DNA from: Methanomassiliicoccales archaeon
GTDB taxonomy: Archaea > Thermoplasmatota > Thermoplasmata > Methanomassiliicoccales > JACIVX01
DNA: 7,396 nucleotides
NCBI GenBank assembly: GCA_028682925.1
Contig: JAJRAG010000122.1
Coordinates: 1-7,396 of the forward strand
Direction of reading: 5' to 3'
Made by a program: the position numbers and the translations under genes. Shown here piece after piece: positions 1 to 5,939 of this stretch; position 1 is the stretch's first letter, and the number at the start of each line of letters is the position of its first letter. The notes below the pieces were generated by a model. The model made no database searches. It was not told the DNA's origin and saw only the letters and a program-made list of their open reading frames with translations.

Positions 1-1
1 C

Positions 2-403
2 AATTTCGTCTCACGCTATTTGAAGAGTAATCTTCTCTCAAGGTTCTTCTCAACTTACTATGCAACATACGACAAGGTGTTTCCAGGATGCAAGGCGAAG
101 AGGTCAGGAGTCGTCACTCACGCGTTTTTCCTCGAGAGGAGGAGGGCCGATCCAAAAGTAATCAGGGCCGCTCCAGAGGAGGTCGCTGAGCTTGCTACCA
201 TCTCCGACTGGTTGGATGATGGTAACTCACATAACACGCTCGCCGAGCTGGCAGGATTGAAATTTTGTTCGAGGAACGACATCGATGCACTCTTCACCGA
301 TTTCTTCAGCCATGCTGAATGCTACAGAGTCAGAATCCCTGCAAACGAAACGAGAAAGGGGATAAAAGAGACTGCGGACATGATCGAGGACATCGTCAGC
401 TGA
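2..403 (+). CDS. Unrecognised protein, C-terminal part (5' end outside window)
   Basis: The reading frame is open from the left edge (first readable residues NFVSRYLKSN) to a TGA at 401-403, so this is the last ~133 residues of a longer protein. A TTG at 20 could be read as a start, but in-frame coding continues upstream of it, so I treat the gene as truncated by the window. Codon choice (AGG-rich arginine, C/G-ending codons) matches the other genes here, which supports real coding. The visible part is soluble-looking: an aromatic/basic stretch (RFFSTYYATYDKVFPGC), a charged helix around PEEVAELATISDWLDD, and a C-terminal helical segment ending MIEDIVS. Three scattered cysteines do not form a metal motif. 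I do not recognise the family and see no transmembrane segment. It is co-directional with the KaiC-like pair but separated by 182 bases, so a functional link is only possible. Coding status is fairly sure; function is unknown. Confidence 0.6.
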   Translation, partial: NFVSRYLKSNLLSRFFSTYYATYDKVFPGCKAKRSGVVTHAFFLERRRADPKVIRAAPEEVAELATISDWLDDGNSHNTLAELAGLKFCSRNDIDALFTDFFSHAECYRVRIPANETRKGIKETADMIEDIVS

Positions 404-407
404 CTTG

Positions 408-426
408 TGTTCCTGGTAAGGGAACA
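408..426 (+). other. Small inverted repeat after the first gene
   Basis: TGTTCC (408-413) and GGAACA (421-426) are perfect 6-base complementary arms around a 7-base spacer, starting 5 bases after the stop codon at 403. It could be a 3' hairpin stabilising the upstream transcript or a short operator-like dyad. No T-run follows, so it is not a convincing terminator. A 6-base stem can arise by chance. Confidence 0.3.
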
Positions 427-533
427 GGATTGGATCCATCAAATTTGGAAATCGTCCAGATTTGTCGGGAGGGCTGCCGGTCACTCGTACCTTCCTCGAT
501 GTCGACCAGACTGGCAAAGGCTGAGACAAATGT

Positions 534-549
534 AGAAAGGTCTTTATCT
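534..549 (+). promoter_or_regulatory. Probable archaeal BRE/TATA promoter for the KaiC-like pair
   Basis: The stretch AGAAAGGTCTTTATCT combines a purine-rich BRE-like half (534-540) with a TATA-like core CTTTATC (542-548). Archaeal initiation is usually about 25 bases downstream, which would put the start near 568-572 and give a leader of about 15 bases including the ribosome site at 575-579. The core is a weak match to the TTTAWATA consensus, so this is the best candidate rather than a secure call. Confidence 0.35.
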
Positions 550-574
550 CCGTACTGGAATTATGAACGCTGTC

Positions 575-579
575 AGGTG
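575..579 (+). promoter_or_regulatory. Ribosome binding site of the first KaiC-like gene
   Basis: AGGTG at 575-579 matches the core of the archaeal/bacterial SD sequence GGAGGTGAT and sits 6 bases before the ATG at 586. This fixes that ATG as the start. Confidence 0.6.
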
Positions 580-585
580 TAGGGG

Positions 586-1425
586 ATGGGTGCACCAGTT
601 AGAAGAATTCCTACAGGTGTAGCTGACTTTGATTCGATAATCAAAGGCGGCATGCCAACGGGGTCGGTAGTGCTGCTTCTCGGAGAACTGGGGGCAGGTC
701 AGGTGGAGTTCGCTCTGACCTCGGCCGCGAAGCTCTCTCTTGTGAAAGAGCATCCCGAGTCTTCCGATTACTTCCTTGGCCAGAGCGCCAAAGGGAACTA
801 CCTTCCTGAGAGGATTTGCTACATAACTTTCTCCCGGTCGAAGGAAGAGATTTTGCAGGAGATTTCCGCATCTTTCAATGTCGATTTCTACGACGCGTTT
901 GAGAAGACCGTCGTGTTCAAGGATTTCTCAAGTCTCTACTTCAAACACTCGGTCGTGCCAAGCAGCTGGGCGGGTGAGAGAACCTCCGTGTTCGACGAGC
1001 AGGTTGACGGTAATATCCTTGAATCCCTGGTGACATTCCTGGATGAGAACGCTCCGAACAGTCTTGTGATAATCGATTCCATCACCGATCTTGTCGTGAA
1101 CGCCAAGATCGACATCTTCGATCTCGTGTCCGTTCTGAGAGGGATGCAGAGGATTGCGAAGAAGTGGGGCGGGATAGTGTATCTTGTGCTAACGAGAGAT
1201 ATACTTGATGAAATGAAGCAGAGGATGGTTATGGATAGTGTCGACGGTGCGTTGGTCTTCGAGTGGAGCAAGTTCCACCACTCATCAAAAAGACAGCGGT
1301 ACCTGTACGTCGAGAAGTTCATGAGCATTCTTCCACACCTGGACAAGGAGAGGATCGCAAGATTCGCCACGGTCGTGACTGCCCAGAGTGGTTTGGTGGT
1401 AATCGACACGGAAAGGGTAGGTTGA
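586..1425 (+). CDS. KaiC-like RecA-fold protein with degenerate ATP site (pseudo-ATPase)
   Basis: This is a 279-residue single-domain member of the KaiC/RadA-related RecA-fold family, seen from the opening RRIPTGVADFDSIIKGGMPTG, the hydrophobic strand before a loop at 33-40, a Walker B strand SLVIIDS (D164), and the C-terminal strands ending SGLVVIDTE. The Walker A loop reads GELGAGQV (33-40): the lysine and threonine of GxxGxGKT are replaced by Q39 and V40. After strand CYIT, the family's paired glutamates are replaced by S83-R84. ATP hydrolysis is therefore unlikely, though the Walker B aspartate remains. Compared with the neighbouring paralogue it carries about 17 extra residues between the first helix and second strand (roughly 54-76) and a longer segment before Walker B. 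The ATG at 586 is supported by AGGTG at 575-579. Its stop lies 5 bases before the start of the intact KaiC-like gene, so the two are almost certainly co-transcribed and may form a hetero-oligomer in which this is the regulatory subunit. That role is inference. Cytoplasmic; no signal or membrane segment. Confidence 0.85.
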   Translation: MGAPVRRIPTGVADFDSIIKGGMPTGSVVLLLGELGAGQVEFALTSAAKLSLVKEHPESSDYFLGQSAKGNYLPERICYITFSRSKEEILQEISASFNVDFYDAFEKTVVFKDFSSLYFKHSVVPSSWAGERTSVFDEQVDGNILESLVTFLDENAPNSLVIIDSITDLVVNAKIDIFDLVSVLRGMQRIAKKWGGIVYLVLTRDILDEMKQRMVMDSVDGALVFEWSKFHHSSKRQRYLYVEKFMSILPHLDKERIARFATVVTAQSGLVVIDTERVG

Positions 1426-1426
1426 T
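1418..1426 (+). promoter_or_regulatory. Ribosome binding site of the second KaiC-like gene, inside the end of the first
   Basis: TAGGTTGAT (1418-1426) resembles the SD sequence AGGTGAT with one extra T and overlaps the TGA stop (1423-1425) of the first KaiC-like gene, four bases before the ATG at 1431. This arrangement suggests translational coupling and supports 1431 rather than the in-frame ATG at 1263, which lies deep inside the upstream gene. Confidence 0.45.
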
Positions 1427-1430
1427 TCGC

Positions 1431-2126
1431 ATGGATAGGGTGAAAACAGGGATTGTTGGTCTGGACGAGATGCTTGAGGGCGGTTTCCCTAGGTCGCACA
1501 CGGTAGTGGTGATGGGTTCCTTCGGTACTGGGAAGACTACATTCGGGCTGCAGTTCTTGTCGGAAGGGTTGAAGCAGGGCGAGAAGGGAATCTACATCAC
1601 TCTGGAAGAAGATGAGAGATCAATAATCGACGATGCCAAGTCTTTCGGTTGGGATTTGAAACCAGCGATTGACTCAAAGAAGTTGTCCATCGTGAAATTG
1701 GAGCCGACCGATGCCAAGACGACGATCTCTCGTATAAAGAGCGACCTCCCGGATTTCATAAAATCTTTCGGTGCCACCAGGATAGTGATTGATTCGATTT
1801 CCCTGCTGAACATGCTTTTCGAGTCGGACCACGAAAAGAGGTCAAATCTGTTCCATCTTGTCCAGATGATAAAGAAGACTGGAGCAACCTGCCTGATGAC
1901 AGCAGAGGTCAAGGACAACAATCCTCTAGTCTCGAGGGATGGATTGATAGAATATACGGCAGACGGCGTCATCTCTTTGCGCTACGATGAGCCAGCGGAG
2001 AAGAGTGAGATCCAGTTGACCATCAGGATAGTCAAGATGAGAAGGATCAACCATTCAAGGCGGGTCAAGCCTTATTCAATCACGAGCAATGGCATCGAGG
2101 TCCACTCAGGTGCAGAAGTCTTCTGA
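1431..2126 (+). CDS. KaiC-like RecA-superfamily ATPase (intact active site)
   Basis: This 231-residue protein is a single KaiC domain. Visible landmarks are the family opening TGIVGLDEMLEGGFPRSHTV, a full Walker A GSFGTGKTT (29-37, K35, T36), the catalytic glutamate pair E59-E60 in YITLEEDERS, Walker B RIVIDS (D121), and the typical C-terminal block KMRRINHSRRVKPYSITSNG (202-221). All residues needed for nucleotide binding and hydrolysis are present. Archaeal single-domain KaiC-like proteins are thought to be hexameric ATPases in signalling or regulation. This is family knowledge and no partner can be named. An in-frame upstream extension to 1263 overlaps the previous gene by over 160 bases and encodes non-family sequence, so the ATG at 1431 is preferred. 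It follows the degenerate KaiC-like gene by 5 bases. No fused receptor, PAS or helix-turn-helix domain is present, so input and output must come from other proteins. RadA/RAD55-type recombinase paralogues are the main alternative, but the EE pair and C-terminus favour KaiC. Confidence 0.92.
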   Translation: MDRVKTGIVGLDEMLEGGFPRSHTVVVMGSFGTGKTTFGLQFLSEGLKQGEKGIYITLEEDERSIIDDAKSFGWDLKPAIDSKKLSIVKLEPTDAKTTISRIKSDLPDFIKSFGATRIVIDSISLLNMLFESDHEKRSNLFHLVQMIKKTGATCLMTAEVKDNNPLVSRDGLIEYTADGVISLRYDEPAEKSEIQLTIRIVKMRRINHSRRVKPYSITSNGIEVHSGAEVF

Positions 2127-2134
2127 CGATTCCA

Positions 2135-3253
2135 TCAGGTTTTTTCATACATCTTCTTCAATGCGGAATCCTTCACACCCGTACGTTCCACTGCCCCCTT
2201 CACCCCTGGCAGCGAAGCGATCTTCGACATGATTCTCAACGATCCCTTCTTCGCCTCGACTCCGACGAGATATGTGTCTTTCGCGCCCATTCTATACTTG
2301 AATTCCTCAGCTCCCTTTCCGAAATCGAGATGACCGAATCCCCTTTTCTGCGCATCCTGCATCGCGAAGTAGGCCACTAAGTTACCCGGTGAGAACTCCT
2401 TCATCGAATCATTCATACCGATTCGATATGCCCTCATGCATTCCCAGTCATCAATACAGAAAAGCTGGGATGCGACCGTGCCGTCAATCCTGATTTCATA
2501 TACTCTTCCGGAGCTGGTTTCTGCGAATTTCCTTGCGATGTCAATGAGGAACGATGAGATGTTCTCGTCGGAAAATATGCTTCCCCCTCTTTTCTCCCAC
2601 CTATCACGATGCAGCGCGGCGTATGTCCTCATTGCCTCCGCCACGCCATCTGGAGATTCTTCGATCCGGTGGACAATTCTTTTCTCGTCTTTCAGGGATG
2701 AAATGACGTGTCTTATCGTTCTTCTAGTCCTGGAGCCGATGATGTCAATGACGTTGCCAGTTGTTGGGAGATAAGCGCGAGGACATGGGATCTTTGGGAT
2801 CTCATCGGTCTGCCATTCTTCTGCTATCCTTTCGCAGAGTGTGGTCGAGAGAGAGGTGTCCCTAAGGTCGCAGAGTTGTAGCAGGTTCCAGTTCAGCTCT
2901 CTCAGAGCCTCAATCACCTGATCCAGGACTTCATCTTGGTTCCCAACGCACAGCAACTCATGATCGTATGACTCCGCTGTGCTCGAACAGTTGCCGAAAA
3001 AAGACAATCTCTTGAGCCTCATTCCCATTAGAGTGGTTACGGTCTGGACAAGAGGCAATATGCCAACAATATCCTCCCCATCATTGACAAGTATCAAACG
3101 TGGGGAGGCAAGATTCCCAAAGTGCTTGAGCCACATACTCGTCCAGTCAAATGATTGATATGCGGGACCCTTGCACATCTTCCTGAGGGTCTCCCACGAT
3201 TTGCCGAATGATCTCAGCTTCTGGATATCGGAGACAGTCCGATGCTCAAGCAC
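2135..3253 (-). CDS. CelD/BioF2-type GNAT acyltransferase
   Basis: This 372-residue protein has the double GNAT-like layout of the CelD/BioF2 acyltransferase group (Acetyltransf_6, related to FemAB). The N-terminal half (about 1-165) contains SFDWTSMWLKHFG (34-46) followed by the strands LILVNDGEDIVGILPLV. The C-terminal half (about 175-335) contains LHRDRWEKRGG (214-224), a core strand VYEIRIDGTVASQLF, the acyl-CoA or aminoacyl binding region with SPGNLVAYFA (288-297), and the hallmark block LDFGKGAEEFKYRMGAKD (309-326). Members transfer acyl or aminoacyl groups, often to amino sugars or surface polymers; the donor and acceptor here are unknown. No signal peptide or membrane segment, so it is probably cytoplasmic. 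The start is GTG; the frame upstream reaches a stop at 3290-3292 without another usable start codon. It follows the radical SAM/glycosyltransferase group on the same strand after 81 bases that hold a promoter, so it can be transcribed separately. Its stop is 8 bases from that of the convergent KaiC-like gene. Confidence 0.85.
   Translation of the reverse strand: MLEHRTVSDIQKLRSFGKSWETLRKMCKGPAYQSFDWTSMWLKHFGNLASPRLILVNDGEDIVGILPLVQTVTTLMGMRLKRLSFFGNCSSTAESYDHELLCVGNQDEVLDQVIEALRELNWNLLQLCDLRDTSLSTTLCERIAEEWQTDEIPKIPCPRAYLPTTGNVIDIIGSRTRRTIRHVISSLKDEKRIVHRIEESPDGVAEAMRTYAALHRDRWEKRGGSIFSDENISSFLIDIARKFAETSSGRVYEIRIDGTVASQLFCIDDWECMRAYRIGMNDSMKEFSPGNLVAYFAMQDAQKRGFGHLDFGKGAEEFKYRMGAKDTYLVGVEAKKGSLRIMSKIASLPGVKGAVERTGVKDSALKKMYEKT
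2139..2145 (+). terminator. Possible oligo-T terminator for the KaiC-like operon
   Basis: GTTTTTT (six T at 2140-2145) begins 12 bases after the stop at 2126. Archaeal RNA polymerase can terminate at short T-runs without a hairpin. The run lies inside the last codons of the convergent gene, where it encodes lysine (AAA) and threonine, so it may simply be coding sequence. Confidence 0.3.
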
Positions 3254-3289
3254 GAGAATTGCCCCTGGGTTTGTGAAGGGTAAAGTCCG

Positions 3290-3304
3290 TTAAATAACTT
3301 CCGC
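3290..3304 (-). promoter_or_regulatory. Archaeal BRE/TATA promoter of the acyltransferase gene
   Basis: Read on the minus strand, GCGGAAG (3304-3298) is followed by TTATTTAA (3297-3290). This is a good TATA box with a purine-rich BRE-like element directly upstream. Initiation about 25 bases downstream would fall near 3266, giving a leader of about 13 bases before the GTG at 3253, a length typical of archaeal mRNAs. Confidence 0.55.
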
Positions 3305-3321
3305 GGGTCGTGCAACATCAA

Positions 3322-3336
3322 GAATATGCAATATTC
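3322..3336. repeat. Dyad GAATAT-3-ATATTC upstream of the acyltransferase promoter
   Basis: GAATAT (3322-3327) and ATATTC (3331-3336) are perfect 6-base inverted arms around GCA. The dyad overlaps the stop codon of the radical SAM gene (3335-3337) and lies about 17 bases upstream of the BRE of the acyltransferase promoter. It is a plausible regulator binding site, or a weak 3' hairpin for the upstream transcript. Confidence 0.35.
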
Positions 3337-4729
3337 AGCTTTGACCCGATTTCGATTTTCTGAGAAATCTTATTGCCCTGGTGGGTGCGGTGATAGGGTC
3401 GCTCTTGAATGCATCCCAGTATCGTGCATTTCTGGTTCTTCTCTCCATCTTGTCGATGAGTCTCTTGACCCTTGCAGTCGGGACCGAGGACAGATTCCTC
3501 TCGGCTATGGTGGACTTGTGAACCTCACTTCGTTCCGCCCATTCTTCCAAGGATTGAGGTTGAATGAAGCCATGTTCCTTTGCCACCTCGAGAAGTTGAG
3601 TCCCTGGGTAGGGCATGTATACCTTGAATTCATAGTGGTAGGCTTTGAGTCGACTCAGCAGCTCCTCCGTCTGTCTGAAGTCATCCTCCGTCTCTCCAGG
3701 CAGACCCACCATCAAGAGTGCGTCGCCTTCAAGTCCCGTCTTCCGTATGATATCGAACGCACGTTTCATATCCTCCACTTTCGTCTTCTTCAGAACAATA
3801 TCGAGAAGTCTCTGCGATCCAGACTCGATCCCCACCAGGATCTGTCTGCAGCCAGCCTCCTTCATGATTCTGAGCAGTCCTTCTTCTATCTGGTCAGCTC
3901 TCAGCTCGCAATTCCACAGAATGTCCACATTCCTCTCGATTACTGTCTCGCAGAACTCACGCATCCTGTCGACACTGCCCGCGAACAGATCATCATCGAA
4001 GATCACACCATTCATTCTTGGTTCGATGCTCTGAACATGCTGGATTTCCTCGAGAATCCTTCCAGCGCTTATGGAAGTCCATTTGTGTCCCCACATCTTC
4101 TTTGTGTAGCAGAACGAGCACGAGGCAGGGCAACCTCTGCTTGTGTTCATCGGCATCGCCATCCGGCCATGGAAAGGTACAAGGAATCTGCCAAGATCTC
4201 CGATAGAATCCCACAAAGGCATTGGGAGTGCATCCAAATCCCTTATCCTGGGGCGAGGAGGCGTCACTATCAGATCGCCGTCCCTCCGGAACGCGATGCC
4301 TTTGACCTCATCTGGTGAGATTCCAGAGTCGATGCTCCCGCAAAGGTCCAACATGGTCCCTTCCCCTTCCCCTATCACGACGAAATCGACGGGTGCATCA
4401 CGAAGAGTCAATTCAGGCAGACTGGTCGGCCCTGGACCACCCCACACGACGATAGCCCCAAGATCCTTTGCCCACTTACTAACCTTCATCGCTCTGAGTA
4501 TCGAGGAACTTATCAACACTGTGAACCCTACTATATCAGGATCGAACTCTTCCAGGGCCGTTCTCTCTTGATCAGATAAAGACTCGCCGCTCCAATCGAA
4601 GAGTCTGACATCGAGTGAGTGCTTTCTCAGGAAAGCCCCGATGTAAAGGATGCCGAAAGGCGGACTTCTCTGTACGGAGGGTTCTCCGGCTTCAAATCCA
4701 ACGTTGACCAGGGCAACTTTAGTTTTCAC
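3335..4729 (-). CDS. B12-binding-domain radical SAM protein (second in the operon)
   Basis: This 464-residue protein has the two-domain plan of the cobalamin-binding radical SAM family. The N-terminal Rossmann-like domain (about 1-150) shows VALVNVGF, then GGPGPTSLPE (97-106) and GEGE (120-123), the usual family signposts. It lacks the DxHxxG cobalamin-histidine motif, as many family members do. The radical SAM barrel begins at SRGCPASCSFC with C200, C204 and C207 (CX3CX2C) to hold a 4Fe-4S cluster, and continues with GVIFDDDLF (241-249), GIESGSQ (300-306), GLPGET (342-347) and YPGT (374-377). The C-terminal tail (about 415-464) is basic and helical. Such enzymes use SAM radicals for C-methylation, cyclisation or C-C bond chemistry on lipids, antibiotics or cofactors; substrate unknown. 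The GTG start overlaps the glycosyltransferase stop by 11 bases and has a strong ribosome site (AGAGGAGG, 4746-4739) 9 bases upstream, so translation is probably coupled. Confidence 0.9.
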   Translation of the reverse strand: MKTKVALVNVGFEAGEPSVQRSPPFGILYIGAFLRKHSLDVRLFDWSGESLSDQERTALEEFDPDIVGFTVLISSSILRAMKVSKWAKDLGAIVVWGGPGPTSLPELTLRDAPVDFVVIGEGEGTMLDLCGSIDSGISPDEVKGIAFRRDGDLIVTPPRPRIRDLDALPMPLWDSIGDLGRFLVPFHGRMAMPMNTSRGCPASCSFCYTKKMWGHKWTSISAGRILEEIQHVQSIEPRMNGVIFDDDLFAGSVDRMREFCETVIERNVDILWNCELRADQIEEGLLRIMKEAGCRQILVGIESGSQRLLDIVLKKTKVEDMKRAFDIIRKTGLEGDALLMVGLPGETEDDFRQTEELLSRLKAYHYEFKVYMPYPGTQLLEVAKEHGFIQPQSLEEWAERSEVHKSTIAERNLSSVPTARVKRLIDKMERRTRNARYWDAFKSDPITAPTRAIRFLRKSKSGQS

Positions 4730-5930
4730 CGACCGAAGCCTCCTCTGTCACCCTCATGTACGCTTCAAGATAGCGTTCAGGAGAGTGGTATCTATCATAT
4801 CGCCTCAGTGCGTTGCGAGATAATTCGAACCGGAGCTCCTTGTCCTCATCGATTGTCCTGAGCGATTGCGTTATGTCCTCGATGGAAGGCTTCGATGCGA
4901 TTCCGCAAGTCGGGTCTTGCACGAGTTCTGGAAGCCCCCCATTCGTCGAGACGACGAGAGGTACGCCCAGGGAGAGGGCTTCGATACAAGAGAGCGGCGA
5001 GTTCTCGTTGCAGGTTGAGGGGGCGACCAAGCAACGTGCCGAGGTCATCTCTTCGATCAGTTTGACCCTACTCAGGAATCCCAGGTGTCTTATGCGGCCC
5101 CGTGTAGCCTTCTCATATTGCCTAACGAGTGGCTCCAGAGTTCCCGTTCCGGCGACGTGGAGGTCCGATTCCAAGTCCGCCTTTGAGTAGGCTTCCAGAA
5201 GAAGATGCAGGCCCTTGTACTTCTCCAATCCCGAGGCGAAGATGAAGTATGGTCTCTCGTTCCTTGTGGAGGAGGATCTAGGGATCCTGGGAGCAAAGTT
5301 GGGAATGACTACAGGATTCTTCCGAAGATGATGTTCCATGATAGACGAAATGAACCTTGATGGAGCGATGATCCGATCCAATCGGTCGATAGAATGCTCG
5401 AAGGTCTGGCCTCGCCAGAGCTGGTAGGGCTTGTAGGACCTCAATGAGCATGGGAGACATTTCCTGTCCTGACACAGACCTTTTCCATTTCTCAGGAAAT
5501 CGCTTCTCTGACACAACAACCAATAGTCGTGGGCGGTGTAAATTCTTCGTGCGTTGCCCATATTCATGATTCGTCCACCCAGGAGGGAGATGTTGTGATG
5601 GTGGACCCAATCAGGGTTTTCATCCTTTATCAGGCGTTCCAGCGTTCTTTCGGCGATCTTGTTTGATCCTGTCAAGTATGTCAGCACTGGTGAAATCCTT
5701 CCCAGCTTGCTTTCAATCGCGTAGGTATTAACCTGGCCCTTGGTCTCTTGAGGTCTCCTTCTTCCTCTCTTCAGGTGGTAAGCGTCGACATCATGGATAA
5801 CATGGATCTCATGTCCTATCTTCGTCAGTTCCTCAGCAAGGTACCTGACATGCACTGCGTCTCCTCCGATATGGAAGGGCGGATAGAAAGTGGACGTCAT
5901 TATTATTGTCTTGGTCTCCGTTCCAATCAC
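4719..5930 (-). CDS. GT4-family glycosyltransferase with a cysteine cluster
   Basis: This 403-residue protein has the GT-B fold of retaining GT4 glycosyltransferases. The N-terminal acceptor domain opens with MTSTFYPPFHIGGDAVHVRY (11-30, glycine loop G22-G23) and includes AHDYW (133-137). The donor domain shows APSRF (189-193), the basic site SGLEKYKG (233-240), the strand LHVAGTG, and the EX7E motif E309 to E317 in ENSPLSCIEALSLGVP, which contacts the nucleotide sugar. A cysteine set C140, C153, C158, C161 (CX12CX4CX2C) follows HDYW; related GT4 enzymes carry a similar insertion, possibly for zinc. It transfers a sugar from a nucleotide sugar to an acceptor that cannot be named. No membrane segment; probably cytosolic or membrane-peripheral. 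The chosen start is GTG at 5930, 9 bases after the previous stop, with only a weak ribosome site. An ATG ten codons downstream (5900) is possible, but would leave the first strand very short. It lies between two radical SAM genes in one operon. Confidence 0.9.
   Translation of the reverse strand: MIGTETKTIIMTSTFYPPFHIGGDAVHVRYLAEELTKIGHEIHVIHDVDAYHLKRGRRRPQETKGQVNTYAIESKLGRISPVLTYLTGSNKIAERTLERLIKDENPDWVHHHNISLLGGRIMNMGNARRIYTAHDYWLLCQRSDFLRNGKGLCQDRKCLPCSLRSYKPYQLWRGQTFEHSIDRLDRIIAPSRFISSIMEHHLRKNPVVIPNFAPRIPRSSSTRNERPYFIFASGLEKYKGLHLLLEAYSKADLESDLHVAGTGTLEPLVRQYEKATRGRIRHLGFLSRVKLIEEMTSARCLVAPSTCNENSPLSCIEALSLGVPLVVSTNGGLPELVQDPTCGIASKPSIEDITQSLRTIDEDKELRFELSRNALRRYDRYHSPERYLEAYMRVTEEASVGEN
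4739..4746 (-). promoter_or_regulatory. Strong ribosome binding site inside the glycosyltransferase 3' end
   Basis: On the minus strand AGAGGAGG lies 9 bases before the GTG at 4729. It is the strongest SD match in the window and decides this GTG as the start. It sits within the codons for the C-terminal EE of the glycosyltransferase. Confidence 0.65.
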
Positions 5931-5939
5931 CGTCTCAAT

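Larger units (their letters stand above)
404..585. other. Intergenic region upstream of the KaiC-like pair
   Basis: These 182 bases lie between the first gene and the first KaiC-like gene. I see the hairpin at 408-426, a short palindrome CAAATTTG near 440-447, and a TATA-like element near 541-549. The only open frames are fragments, such as a 27-codon one at 499-582 that ends just before the next start and has no clear ribosome site. No RNA gene or repeat family is evident. Confidence 0.5.

Noticed and set aside
20..403. TTG at 20 as the true start of the first gene
   Set aside because: The frame stays open to the window edge with coding-like codons upstream, so truncation by the window is more likely than a rare TTG start here.
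499..582. A 27-codon small open frame between the first gene and the KaiC pair
   Set aside because: Too short, no clear ribosome site, and it runs through the probable promoter of the next gene.
1263..1430. N-terminal extension of the intact KaiC-like protein to an upstream ATG
   Set aside because: It would overlap the preceding gene by more than 160 bases and add residues unlike the family. The ATG at 1431 starts exactly at the normal KaiC N-terminus.
936..1499. A 187-codon - strand frame opposite the KaiC-like genes
   Set aside because: It is antisense to both KaiC-like genes, whose motifs are certain. The translation has no family features and reflects codon bias on the opposite strand.
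2436..2774. A 112-codon + strand frame opposite the acyltransferase gene
   Set aside because: Antisense shadow of a gene with strong family motifs; serine-rich translation without domain features.
3326..4318. A 330-codon open frame on the + strand opposite the second radical SAM gene
   Set aside because: It is fully antisense to a gene with clear family motifs. Its translation is rich in S, R, H and C with no recognisable domain, and no ribosome site or promoter supports it.
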